Positions 24,346 through 36,900 of a stretch of DNA of 64,000 nt are shown here, piece after piece; position 1 is the first letter of the stretch; each line of letters starts with the position of its first letter. Location of the stretch: contig OY855905.1 of the NCBI GenBank assembly GCA_963693305.1, positions 48,058,444 through 48,122,443 of the forward strand, read 5' to 3'. Source of the stretch: Meandrina meandrites (taxonomy: Eukaryota > Cnidaria > Anthozoa > Scleractinia > Meandrinidae). The notes under the pieces are model-generated. The model worked only from the letters and a program-made list of their open reading frames with translations. It made no database searches and was not told the DNA's origin. The position numbers and the translations under genes were made by a program.

Positions 24346-25108
24346 AGCAAACAAAAAACATCGGTAAATGGCAAATTAAATGAGTCAATAACTTGAATTA
24401 TAAGCCTCCAGGCTCTGACATCAGCATAGCTTTTTTCAGTTAGTTTCATATGCAATTTCTCTTGTTTACGTTGTTAATGTTTTAATCAATCAAATCAATC
24501 AGATAAATATCCTTATATGGTCTTACATACATAGCCATATTTGGTATTATTACATAGATTAACACAGATATTCATGGCCATACTCTACCCTACATATTGC
24601 AGCAGTTCAGCGGTCAGCAAGTCACATGATCCTCATCCTGTCTTATATAATTCATAACTGACAAGTTAGTACACTTAACAATTATTCCCCAAGCATGCGT
24701 TGGATGTCAGAGAACGGTCATAATTTATCGCCAGGGGAGGGTGCGCAGAATTTTTGCTGGTTGAAGCTTTCATGATCCCCTCCCCGCCCCCCCCCCCCCC
24801 CCCCCCCCCTCGTTCTCTTTTCCCAGCAAACACGAATGCCCGTGAAAACACCATCTGTCGCGCTCGTCGTTATATCGCCTCCAATTCCACGTCATCTTCA
24901 AAAAGAACAAAAAGAAGGTGAGAATTAATAAGGAAAAAATATTACAGCAGAGGGCGTTTTAATGTGCTTCTATAAAACGTATGTCAAGAGAGGTAGCTGA
25001 AGACGTCTTTGATTCAATCAAAAGAAGTAACAATCAATGCTGAGTTTACCGGGAAATTAATCAGGCGTCTTTATCTTGCACCCGTAATATGAGGGTAATA
25101 GTGTCCAG
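24346..25108. other. Spacer with poly-C run
   Basis: The spacer holds the duplicated 3' flank of the minisatellite, CATA-rich sequence and a poly-C tract at about 24784-24809. Similar C or G runs occur near 28120, 31240, 31318 and 36230 and are likely length-uncertain. No gene was seen. Confidence 0.4.
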
Positions 25109-25620
25109 TTGAGGCGAAAAATGTCGAAGGTCCATGCTCAGGAAAAGAATTTTGTTGATGAATCTGACGAGGAGGCCATCCAAGAGTCAGTTGAGAGGGC
25201 CGTCCGCGAGTCAGTGGAGAGGGCCGTCCGCGAGTCAGTGGAGAGGGCCGGGCAGTCCACGAGTCAATGGAGCTGGCCGTCCACGAGTCAATGGAGGGAG
25301 CCGTCCACGAGTCAGAGGAGGGCCGAGGGCCGACCAAGAGTCAATGGAGCGGGCTATCCACGAGTCAGTAGAGGTGGCCGTCCAAGAGTCAATGGAGGGG
25401 GCCGTCCACGAGTCAGCGGAGCGGGTCATCCACGAGTCAGCGGAGGGGGCCGTCCACGAGTCAGTGGAGGGGGCCATCCAAGAGTCAGTGGAATAATTGT
25501 TTCAATAAAGCGGGCACAAAACATCGGTAAACGGTAAATGAAATGAGTCAATAACTTGAATTATAAGCCTCCAGGCTCTGGCGTCAATATCGTTTTTTCA
25601 GTTAGTTTCATATGTAATTT
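25109..25620 (+). repeat. 30-bp minisatellite with open frames, copy 2
   Basis: A second copy of the 23985-24345 array and its 3' flank (CAATAAAGC, AATTATAAGCCTCCAGGCTCTG). A plus-strand frame at 25109-25537 begins in non-repetitive sequence and reads E-S-V-E-R-A-V-R units before shifting into G-R-P-R-V-S-G units, so the reading phase is not conserved between copies. Whether any frame is translated is unknown. Confidence 0.65.
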
Positions 25621-26247
25621 CTCTTGTTTTTATTGTATTTGTTGATAATGTTTTAATCAATTAGATCAATTGAACTTAATTTGATGGTCACTATCGTTAT
25701 CTTGTCTAAAGGCATGCCTATTTAGTACACTGAGAAGTACACCCGTTCTCGAAAACCCTAGATCAGTTATTCAATTTGTTAAAGATATTTGTATGTAGAA
25801 AATAGGAATACCTTATTCGAAATATGTAATCCCCGCTTGAATACAGGCAGTCCTCTGGGGGTTAGAGTCGGTCAGAGTCGGAAGGCGTTCTGAGGGAAGT
25901 ACCGCAACCTTTCAGAAGAAGAACCACCAAATCTGATTCTCATGATCACATGTTATCTGAGTTGACTCGTATGGTACTAATGATACCTACGTGCAATGAC
26001 AAATAGGATGGGTTTCTGATACGAAGCGCATAGTCCCTAGCCCCAACCGTCCCCCAACCGTACTGCAACCGGTCCTCGGGAGCGTGCAAGTCAGACAAGC
26101 ACCAAGTGGGACGCGCGAAACCCTCCACCCAGCTTGGGATTACGTACATGTCGCCAGTTCCGATCTGTTTTGGTATTGATCTAGGAATTTTACGTAAAAC
26201 GAGTTGTTACCTGAGCAGCAGGAATTATCCACGCAGTAGGACTGATG
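25621..26247. other. Stretch without recognised gene
   Basis: This is the presumed 3' flank of the minus-strand gene ending at 26248. No other feature was recognised. Confidence 0.35.
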
Positions 26248-28010
26248 TCAGGATAAATCAGTTCTGCATCTGACACAGGAAAAACTTGACTCTTTCAGAA
26301 TGCCAGGCCACTTACTTGAAGGATTTTTGTTTCCGGCTTTCTGTTCCTCCAGCTGCATGATTCATGGATGGTGCGGTACCAAGATACACGTAATAAACTG
26401 TACTACAACCATTATTTTTCTTTCAAGCTCTAGTGTAAAGAAAATAATCGGTATTTAAATTATTAAATCGCAAAGGAAAACGTACTAATCCTGCGGTATT
26501 AACCTTTATCGATAGTCTTTGGTATTGCATGGCTTGTCGCAAAAATTCTTTCAAATTCGTAAAAATACAAAACTATTAGGGAAAATGTGAGTGCAAGTGC
26601 GCGAAACTTATCTCCCTAGTGTCTTCAATCGATTTCAAGATGATTTCGACAACAAATTAAAAAGTATCAAATCATTGCCGTTTGAGTATTAGTCTCTGAA
26701 CTAAAGAAAGGTGAATTTTTTGCTGTTAAGCCTGTGGTTGACTGCACCGAGCTGCTGTTTAGTCACGTAAAAATGTTCAGCGATAGTCCTGTTCTAAAGT
26801 CTCACTATAAAATTTAATCTATTATATAAGACACAAAAGTCTCAGTAAGTCACCTCAAGAGAGAGTGAAGGATGGAGATGGTTCCTCTTAGTTGATCCTC
26901 TCTTGGCTTCCTCTATAAGGAGGCATATTTTATTGCCCTTCTTGTCAAATATCTGTGCACATGCTTCAATTTAGTGACTGTATTCAAGGCTCTTCTAAAA
27001 AATGAAGACGATGTCTATTGTTAACCAAAGTTTGCCAGCTATATATGCTACTTAAGATTGGCACAGTTCACAGCACAGTTTAGTTAAAATGCTAACAATT
27101 CTGAGAACTACATGCGTACATAACGCCGTTAAAGGAACGTTCCCTCACCTGCCGACAACGTTCCAGTTTCGTGGTAAAGTGAAGATGAAAGCGGAGTCCT
27201 TGCTCAATGCCCAAGCAAAACTGGCTGTATTCTTGTGCTTGGAATATCGGTGAACGTAGTGCAAAGTGGATCTTACTATGCTCAAACAATTCAGCCTGGA
27301 GCAAACTAGAAGACGGTTGCGAAATTTGAAAATGCAAGTGGGCTAAGGTGCGCATGGATGAATAAAATTGCGTCATTAATTTTAAATTATAATGAAATGT
27401 GCGAAATTCCCGCACGCAGCAAAGCATTAACAATCGCTATTGCAAGTTCTCCGCATTGGGGCATGTTTTGGTTCTTTTTTTTATTCACATAACAGGTAAA
27501 GGGTTACTTCGGGTGCATGCACGGAACGAATTTTCATTCACCAGGCGTTGGTTTCTTTGTCTCTGGTAAATGAGGTCATGCAGTAAATACTTAATAGGTG
27601 AAGCTATCTTTTTCAGTTCTGCCCTCTTCAACCGAGGTTGTAACCTACTGCTGAAAATATGATCTTTTGCGGGAAATCCGTCTAGTAATATTTTGTTGAA
27701 ATGTGAAATACTTGACAGACTGAAAAAAAAAAGTAAAGAAAAGAAATTATCTAATGATTGTGTGTGCACTGCAGCCATGCTAAGGTTTAGGTTATCTGTC
27801 CGCCATCACGAGAGGGGTCGAAATTAGATTGCACGACGATCTCATCAAAGTATAAGAGTGTGTGGATATCTTATTGTACATTTTAGTGCGTAGCCAGTGG
27901 GGTCCTGGGGTGCCCGTGATCCCCGCTTTTTTGAGATAACTTTTTAAGTAAACAAAATACAAACCTTGTAATTCAGGTGGCAAAGTAGCGCGAATTCGAG
28001 GAATCGACAT
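26248..28010 (-). CDS. Predicted 178-residue protein, unknown
   Basis: Five minus-strand exons fit together: 28010-27965 (ATG), 27681-27542, 27295-27149, 26952-26854 and 26352-26248 (TGA). Each intron has GT and AG ends, and the phases close exactly (537 coding bases including the stop). The product starts MSIPRIRATLPPELQ and is basic and probably helical in the middle (exons 2-4), without a signal peptide or membrane segment. The last exon could instead have a donor after its first 37 bases, but the next open segment then does not fit in phase, so the read-through exon ending in a C-x-x-C motif is preferred. I do not recognise the family. It may be a small nuclear or cytosolic protein. Confidence 0.5.
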
Positions 28011-28603
28011 GTCATAAATCTTTATTTTGCTAGGTAGTTACATACTCCATTTTCAGGACCGAACATCTGCCGTGGAGTATGTACATGTAAGCCCACCCTG
28101 GGTGTGACAAAGTGTGACCCCCCCCCCCCCCCCCCCCTGCCCTCTCCCCTTTGGAAAATCCAAGGTACACTCCTGTTAAGTATCACTGTTTATTCAACTC
28201 CGCTTCGTGGTGCACGAAATAAAGCGTGAAACAAGTACATGATCGGTTTCGTAGGCTGTGTATTTCTCTTGACCGCGCAGATGATTGCAGAACGTTTGAT
28301 AAGTTGATAAGTCAGCATTTTGTGAAAAGAAAACGCTGGTTTATAAATCTCTCATTTTCGACAATGTTTCGTACTAGTCTCGCACAGTCCACCATAGCGA
28401 AAGAGATGATGGTGGATTGTGTGTACGAGAGCAAAACAACAGCATTCTTTATTTAAACACGATATCTTATCACTGCGCAAAGGAAAACAATCATTGCGGA
28501 GAGAGTAGCACAGCCATTGTGTATAAAAGAGAACTCAATTCAATTCTAGTTTTGTGCAATGCTTGCTAAAATTAATCCCTCAAGTCTGCCAAATGTATCC
28601 GTT
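28011..28603. other. Upstream region of the 178-residue gene
   Basis: The probable promoter region of the gene starting at 28010. It includes a poly-C run at about 28119-28137. A 76-residue plus-strand frame (28226-28456) has no supporting features. Confidence 0.3.
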
Positions 28604-28799
28604 TTGAATAAGCCTGTTTTAGGCGTTTGGTAAGTTGGGGAGCAGCGCGAAAAAACGAGATAAGCGCGACGAACGGCGAGTGGAAAAAAAGGCGAGGGGA
28701 CTAAGGGGAGCAAGCCTTCTCCCCACTCTCCTCCCCTCATTTTTCACTCGCCATTTTTCGCGCTGTTCCTCAAATAACCGAACGCCTGGAATAGGCTAG
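28604..28799. repeat. MITE with AGGCGTTTGG ends
   Basis: Left AGCCTGTTTTAGGCGTTTGG and right CCGAACGCCTGGAATAGGCT are imperfect inverted repeats around a segment rich in GGCGAGTG and CACTCGCC inverted strings. It is non-coding. Confidence 0.65.
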
Positions 28800-29531
28800 C
28801 TTTCAGTGAAAACAATAAGAGTTACTATTCGTTTTGGTGAACGCGATAAACGAAAACGCATCAGAAGTGTGCGTTTTCTACGGGAGCATGACATGGCTTG
28901 GAAGAGATTGTGGCTGTGTAATGAATACATGCAAGACGTTTGAAATATTAACGAGCCGGATAAAGCAGGATAAAGTTGTTGACTGAAGGAAAGCTATAAA
29001 TTTACAAAAATAACAACAAAAACTCTCATGACTGAAACATTTTATTAAAAGTTGTCCCCATAATTTCTACGTGAGAATCTATGACAAGTGGAGCTTGTGC
29101 TGCTGTGCTAAACTGTGAAGGGAATTGCTTGTCTACTCGATAGTGCACGTGGTTTTAAGAAGTTACATCGGAATATTTACCGGTAAGTCATATTTTTTTG
29201 ATGCAGAAGTTTATAAGAAAACTTACAAAGGAAACTATCAAATGATAGTTACCAAGGAATAAAATCTTTCAAGAGGTGACAGTGAAGCAAAAAAGAATCA
29301 AGGATGGTTAACACTGGGGAACAGACAGATTCGGCTGATGTGTTTACATCCTTGTCGCCACCCAATTTGTATCATGCGAGGTTACAATCTTTCTGTTCTT
29401 TCATACATCCATGAACTCAGTTGCGTGTGACAAATCGTCCCAACTGAATCATCTGAATTGAGTGGATGGATGTAACACGTTTGTCGAATCCGTCTATTAC
29501 GACAGAAGGTGAAAAATACAGGCCAAATATT
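28800..29531. other. Stretch without recognised gene
   Basis: No exon, RNA gene or repeat boundary was recognised. Confidence 0.35.
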
Positions 29532-29892
29532 TGAGCCTCTCTATGGGTACCCATGATTCTTCGCAATTTTTTTTTGCAAATCTTCGTTTATTGACATCAT
29601 AAAGTGGCGTTTGTCGTTTTCAGCCTTGTAATGGCTTCATGTGGTTTCGTGGCAGTGACAGTAACCTACTGTTGTCAAAATCGCAGTGAAATGTGGACCA
29701 ATGCCAACATTCAGAAATTACAGATATTTTCTGTAGTGATTACGAGTTTTGACAGTTTTATATCGGAGTGTTCAGTTTGATCTCGCGAATTGTAGTCAAT
29801 TACAGATGTTCGCTTCAATCTGGAGATCTTCGTTTTTTCCGCGGTGATCTTCGCGTCTTCGATTTCTTCGGAAATACCCATAGAGAGGCTCA
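29532..29892. repeat. MITE family with TGAGCCTCTCTATGGGTA ends, copy 2
   Basis: Same ends and interior as 13927-14278. Confidence 0.85.
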
Positions 29893-30127
29893 TTCACTTG
29901 TGCGGTATATACTTTATACCCTGGCCTTCTCCCAGGCCTTTGTACATAGTCAACTGGTCAGCGTCCTAGCACCACTTGGGATTGTTAACAAGTCTCTACT
30001 CCATTTTCATATTTGTTTGTTTATTTGAAGAGTTCTTACATGTAATTAGCATGGCAGTTCTAAATACATACACTAATAAATAAAGTCATTTATCAATTTC
30101 TATTTCATACTCTACGCCTAAGAACTT

Positions 30128-30518
30128 AAAGGGGCACTGTCACGAGTATAACTTCAAAAATTCAACAGCCCAAAAATGTCTTTACACTACTGGAAACCTA
30201 TTAACAGTGGTCAAGTTTTCTTAAAATTACTACTACTAGTGTACTGAAGCTAAATATAGAGTGATACCACTGTGATATCATCGGGAGCTTTTGAACTCAA
30301 CTTGAAAAAGTCAGGCTGACTTTTTCAAGTTCTGTCCTTGTGGTTTGGAAAAATTGATGAAAACTATTAACAGTCACCCTCTTCTTTAAACAATTTGCTA
30401 TATATCCTTCCCTCTACGTTCTAGGAGCATTTCCTGCATGGTTGAAAGTACTTAGTCGTACATTTTGGTGCCGTTTTGCTAAAAAAGTCAAAAAATGTCC
30501 GTGTCAGTGTCCCTTTAA
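30128..30518. repeat. 391-bp MITE
   Basis: AAAGGGGCACTGTCACG at the left returns inverted as CGTGTCAGTGTCCCTTT at the right. The interior holds an inverted CTTGAAAAAGTCAG/CTGACTTTTTCAAG pair. It is non-coding. Confidence 0.7.
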
Positions 30519-30909
30519 TTTTCTTTACATCGTATTTGATATCACAAAATATTAACTAATTACAAGGCTAAAGATGATATTAATAAAAAGTCACTATCAC
30601 GTGATCTTGCTACATGTTTGATCAAAACAGTGCTGAGAGTAGCTTTGTTCATACTTAAAAATGCGCCTAGATGAAGATATTAGTGAATTACGATTAGTTT
30701 TTAGCGAATTTTTCAAGGAAGTTAAGACAGAATTTGAGATCAAAACGTCGTGACTGTTAGCTATCTATTATTGTAATGTCTTTTGACTTTTCGAAAGGGT
30801 CCCTTTAATTACGTCGAAACCTTCGTTTTTTCCTTTTTCAAGTATTTATTTTTTTAGCCTTGTAAATTGTTATTTAACCTAAGCAAAACTATGGCCAGTG
30901 AAATATTGT

Positions 30910-33900
30910 CTACAGCTCTTGGTGCTTTTCCTGATCCTGTCGTGTTTCTTCAAACTCTGCCATCTCGTCAGTATTATCATCTTCCATATAAGCGTCATTT
31001 GGTTCTGGACTGTCCATTCCTGGGGGGATATCTGGCTCTTTCACCCAGTCCATAAACCTCTGTATAGCACGTCGAAGATTTCTCTGCACTTCCTCCTTGG
31101 TAACCTGGTCTGAGGTGTTTGTTTCGTCGCGTAGTTTATCAAAAATCTGTTGAAAAAAATTAACGAGAAATTAAAATATCGCTCTTATTTGTCCTTCCTA
31201 CCTGACACTGGGCAATGATAAATTAAAGCATGGTAATTCCATCCCCCCCCCCCCCCCATCTCTCTCTCTCTCTCCCTTGAGTAATCTCTAGGACAAAGTC
31301 AGCTTTTGCCGCCAGAGGGGGGGGGGGATTTTTCTAGAAGTCTTGTTAGGGAGTAGAGATTGCGATAGTTGCAGTAGCTAATTGCGCAGACTCGTGGAAA
31401 CAAAGTTGATATCGCAGCATGTGAATATGTGCGATTAAATATACCAGGCCCCAAGCTGCAATTATAGAAACTGTTGGTACTTGGTACAGTTTCTCCCCAC
31501 TTAAACCTGAATTGAAACTCTCGGTCTACTTACAATCTCTGCGACGGTTCTTGTACCCTGAGTTACCTTAATTTGGGAAGAAAAAAGTCAATTAAAATAT
31601 ATATATATTAACTGCTTCCTAAATAGCATTCTCGACGGTGAGCAAGAGTTAATCTTGTAAGTTTTGACGTTTGCGTGATGTAGTTCGTACGTCAAATCCC
31701 GCAAGAATAACCCTTGTAGCTTAATGGTTAGAGCATCCGATCTAGAACACGGAGGTTCGTGGGTTAGGATTCCATCTGGGACACAATACACAAGCCAATA
31801 AATCTTCTCTGGCTACATAAATAGAAAGCAAATGACTGTTATTTACCTCCACATAAGCCTTGATAAACTTGTCCTTAGCAACATGCCCGTCATGAACCAA
31901 AAGCTCTTTAAGTACATCCCTGCAGTTTTGTGTAAATTTGTGGAAATATAAAAAATAAACATTTAAACCCAATACTTCAACACTGTGTACAACTGCCACA
32001 AACTGGCCAGCCAGGTGTGCATCGCTAATGAATTGACCATAATTCGACCTGGCAGCGAGAAGGTAGCAGGGAGGGAGGGGATTTTTACCACTCAATACTT
32101 ACCCCCAGGGGATAGAAAACTAATTAATTTTTAAGCCCCCACAGCACACCACATGTTTAAATCAGAAAACAACTTATGGTGTCCCTTTAACAAGTAAGTG
32201 TTTCACAGCAATAAAACAGCTCATCTCTCCCCACGCGACTAGAACGTACAGAGCCCCTATTTTGCAAAGGTAGACTTTTGATTATAATATGAAACAATTG
32301 AGGCCTATAGCAATTATAAAGTAACAAAACATACTAGGTGCTTGTGTCTACCCAAGAGCATACAGAAATAACTGATATATACCTGATTTGTGATACATCA
32401 ATGACGCCATATTCTGCCTCTTGTGTGTTACTGACATCCGTTCCTTCAAATGCAAGAACAACTGCCCTCATTTCATCACGACTTAAATTCCTGACATCAT
32501 CTTTTGTTATAAATCCTCTCTCGTTGCCACCAAGAAACTCAAACAACTGTGAAATTCAAACAATTATTTGAAACATTTCAAGTAATGTTCATTGTTATGA
32601 GGCACTATTAGGGGTTTTTTCAGGATAAGAGATATTTAGGTAATAAATTATTGGGATACAAGATATTTGGGGGAAAAATGAACAGGATATGGGATATTTA
32701 AACAAGAGATTCCAGGAAACTGAACTGAAAAGTTGGGGGTACAAGCACAGGTATCCCAAGCTCACATGTACGCTAAGAGGAGTTATAATAATTAACATAT
32801 ATATAATGACTCATTTGAATACGACTTTCACCCTGCACCATATGGAGGTGTTGACAGTTGTGCTACAACGGTTCATATTTAAAAAGGTTTCAATGGGAGA
32901 AATGCATTCGGATTTATAGCTAAATACTATGACATTTCGACAATTATATCAACTTACCTCGGTTCAATGTTGTTTTGTCTGTTGTTATCTTATTTCTCAA
33001 GCCAATCCGATGCCTTTTAGGTGACATATGCCATTTTGAGTTTCCACTTCTTTTAGCAGTAAATTGAGGTAAGTTGATATAATTGTCAAAATGTCACATG
33101 TGCAATATCTAGCCATAAATCCGAATGCATTTCTTCCCATACAAACCTTAATAATCATTTAATGGGATATGGGATACTCAGATCCCCCAAATGGGGTCTC
33201 TGTTATACAAATGAATCGTCTGCATTTGAGATAATGCAAGCTAACCTGGAGTACTATTCAAGTTTACCAGACTGTGCTACCAGCTGGATGATATTTAATT
33301 CCTGTATTTCCCCATCTCCTACGAGGGTCAATTTGCATGCAGGGATATACTACTGCCTTAAACACAGGCTTGGATTGACTTGCAAAACAGGTTTAATATA
33401 TATTTCTAATTAACAGTTTAAAACTAACAGAAGGTCTACTGACCGATATAGCGTTGTCTCTCACTCCTTGGACATAGCTGTAGAGCTTTTGTTTTTCTAC
33501 CTGAAAAAGAAAGAGATCAGAGTACACAGAAATAACATTAATTCTTGCTCTCATGGTTATACAGAAATGCAGTCATCAACTTAGACAATGTCACATTCTC
33601 ACTTGATAAAGTTTACAACTATTATTATCATTTTCAATTTATTCATTCATCAAATGAAAGAACAAACAACGGCAGTGTTACAACAATAATCATTTCACAC
33701 AAGGTGGCCAAATATATTTAGCTTTGAATTCACCCAGTATCAAATCCATAGACTAAAAGTCACTTATTTCTAGATTCTTGCAACATTAAGTGACTTGAAG
33801 TATCATTACTCCCTTAAAAGGATGTTTTGGCCACCACAGGATTTAATGTGCATATTTGTACAAGAAAAGTTTATTTGCCTATTTTTATTAGTTAATTTAT

Positions 33901-36900
33901 TTTAAGCTATTATATCTTTTTTTTATTCTTGGCAAAAAAAAAAAAGGTTTTTGTTGTTGTTGCTTGCATATGCCAGGTTTCGGTAAATGAAGAAATTGTT
34001 CTGGAAGTGGCCAGCACATTAATTCCTCAATAAATATTTTAGACCTACCTCTTCATACTCTGATGGGTCTTCAGTTTTCCTGACAATTCCAGCTTTATCC
34101 AATTTCTCATCACTTCCAAAAAAATCTAACATGCCTTCCCTAGTAGAGCAGATTTAATCTGTAACTAATTCACTGTAAATTGGTTTTGATTTCTTGTACA
34201 AAAATCATATTCATTTGGCCAATGTGTACAGTACCAGTTTCACTCTTTAACCAATAATTATGAGTATTGGCATTAATTTCGTGTAAAGTGTAAACATTAA
34301 ATATATAAATTTAAATAGGATGAGTGCCTCACTTTCAAAGGGCTTTTTGTGTCAATTTTTTAGGAAAAAACTGATCTTTTCTTTGTTATGTTGCTTGTGC
34401 GAACCAGGCTTAACAACAACATTTATTGAATGGTAACCATTCTATTTGTCTAAAATGTATATATGTCAGTAGCAGCTACTGACTTTACAATACAATTACA
34501 GCAGAGTCCCAATTTCTCAACCATCAACAGTGAGGAAAATGATAATTGTTCTGAGAAATCACAAGTAAACTTTCAGTGTATGACTGAGTGAAGTGAATCC
34601 AGTGGAAATTACTTTGGCTTGAGTTTTCAGGAGGTTGGAGAAATCAAGATTCCACTATAACAATTGTTAATTTTCTTTTCAATTAGATGAATAGCCAAAG
34701 TGGCAAAGTAGAAACACAAATTCATTACCCTTTATTCAAAGCCAGAACAAAGTTATATTTTTATACTCTATGACACACATAAGTAGCTTAATAACTTAGC
34801 ACAAGAATAATCTCTGAAGAAGCATTCTACCCAGCGAGCCCATTAGCACCAGTTAAATGTTCACAGAAAGGGATTTTGCTGCGTAGCACTCAAATAAGTT
34901 ATAATAACGATTGAAAATTAAGTGTTCTTGAAGCGCTTAATATACTGTTGAAACAGACGTTTCGGGGATAATTCCCCCTTCATCAGTGTTAAGTGATGTA
35001 AAACGTCAGAACATTTTTCATCTTAGAATTAAAAATTTAAAATTTCAAGACGTTTTTTCTAAGTTCTTGCCTGTTGGTGCTAAGTGCGCGTGCAATCACA
35101 ATCGTGTGTTCTTTAATTTTGAACAACACGCACATGACGCAAGACACTTAGCACATGCTCCAGCGTTAACATTTTACATCACTTAACAATGATGAAGGGG
35201 TTATCCCCGAAACGTCTGTTTCAACAATATATTTAGCACTTCAAGAACACTTTTTTCAACCATTAGCACCAGTGTATGATTAAACATAATTAGTATAGCT
35301 AAAAACTGACTCATCATACCTGACTGATTCAAGATCAGTGTTACCCATGCTAAGATTCCCATGTCCAGAGTATTTCCAGTCCACATCCATTTCACTTAAA
35401 GGTTTATAGCTTAGCGCTTGATCACAACCAGTGAAATCAATGTCATCAAGCCCATCCAGGCGAGAAAATAACAGCGCCACTGCGACATTATTGGTGCCAT
35501 ATGATGTCACCTGGTGATAGTAGCCTGGATACGAAATTAAATTACACATGTAATAAGAATATGCCATGAACCCCTAGATATGTAGTCTGCGAAGTTTTTT
35601 GAAATATTAATGTAATTTCCCATCCTGTTACAAGACTTCATCTACCCCCACCCCACCCCATCAACAGATTGTTGTTAGATTTCTTCAACATTGCTGATAC
35701 AGCTAAAATCATTGCGGCACCATTGTTGACAGATGGTATTCCATTAAAAACACAAATAGTAATGGCACAGTTCTAAAAAGAGCAAGTTGGGGATAGGGTA
35801 GGGATTTTCGGTGTTACAGCATAGATCATTCACTGGCCCTTTACAAGGCATTAAACTTGGTGACAACTACATTAGTCATGTGAACTCGGCAAGGTGTTTA
35901 GGTATAAAAATTGACAATATGCTCAAGTGGAACATTCACGTCAAGGCATTGTGTAAATGCTTTTCTAAGAAACTAAACCTTTTGCTATCATTGTTTTTTT
36001 TACCAGTTCAAGCAAGGGTTGACTTTTATTTTACAGTAATTTCGCCCTCTGTTACGTATGGAATGCTTGTCTGGGGTTTGTGTGGTGCAGCACTTTTTAG
36101 TGAACTTGAGAAGATCCATGTGCGTGCAGCCAAGTTGATTTACGGTCTCGACTGGCTGTCTTGACTGAATGTGGTCCAGGGTAAGGATTTCAGAGTTCCA
36201 GCGACACACCCCCATTCAAAAATATACAAAGTACCCCCCCCCCCCCTTGCTATTTAAATAATAATTTAGGCTAATGAGCTGGATGATATTTAATTTGGAG
36301 CAGTTCCTGTATTTTCCCGTCTCCTATGAGGGTCCATTTGCATGCAGGAATATACTACTGCCTTAAATAAACAGGCTTGGATTGACTTGCAAAACAGGTT
36401 TACATCAACAGCTTCTATAATCATAATCATAATAATAATTATAATAATGTTGTTAAATATAATTAAATATAGTAATTATAATAATGTTGTTGTCATTATG
36501 AAGACAATTAAGTAAAGGTACAAACTGTATTAAAAATTATTTCAGGGCCTTACTTTTTGGCAAGAAGAGGCAGTCTCCAGCATTTACTGTGACAAAGGAC
36601 CATGGCACTTCAGTGACCTTGGGATACTTCAACAAGTCAACTTTTATCACATTAATACGTGAGAATCCACCAACCATTTGGGGAGGCTCCCATGCCTTAT
36701 ATATTTTATCTTCGTACTTGTATTCAATCATTTTCCATTCTTTTGTGCCATTATATAAGCAGTTGATAGCATTGTAAGCATCTTTGTGAAGTATACTTTT
36801 TGTGCCTCCCCCACTCATCCACAAGTCCACTTCAACAAGTCTGTCCTTCATAAGGCCACACGTCAGGGGGGGAATGACTGTCACATCAGGCCACATTGGG

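Noticed and set aside
25946..26149. 67-residue minus frame near 26 kb
   Set aside because: No splice context or recognisable features; probably chance.
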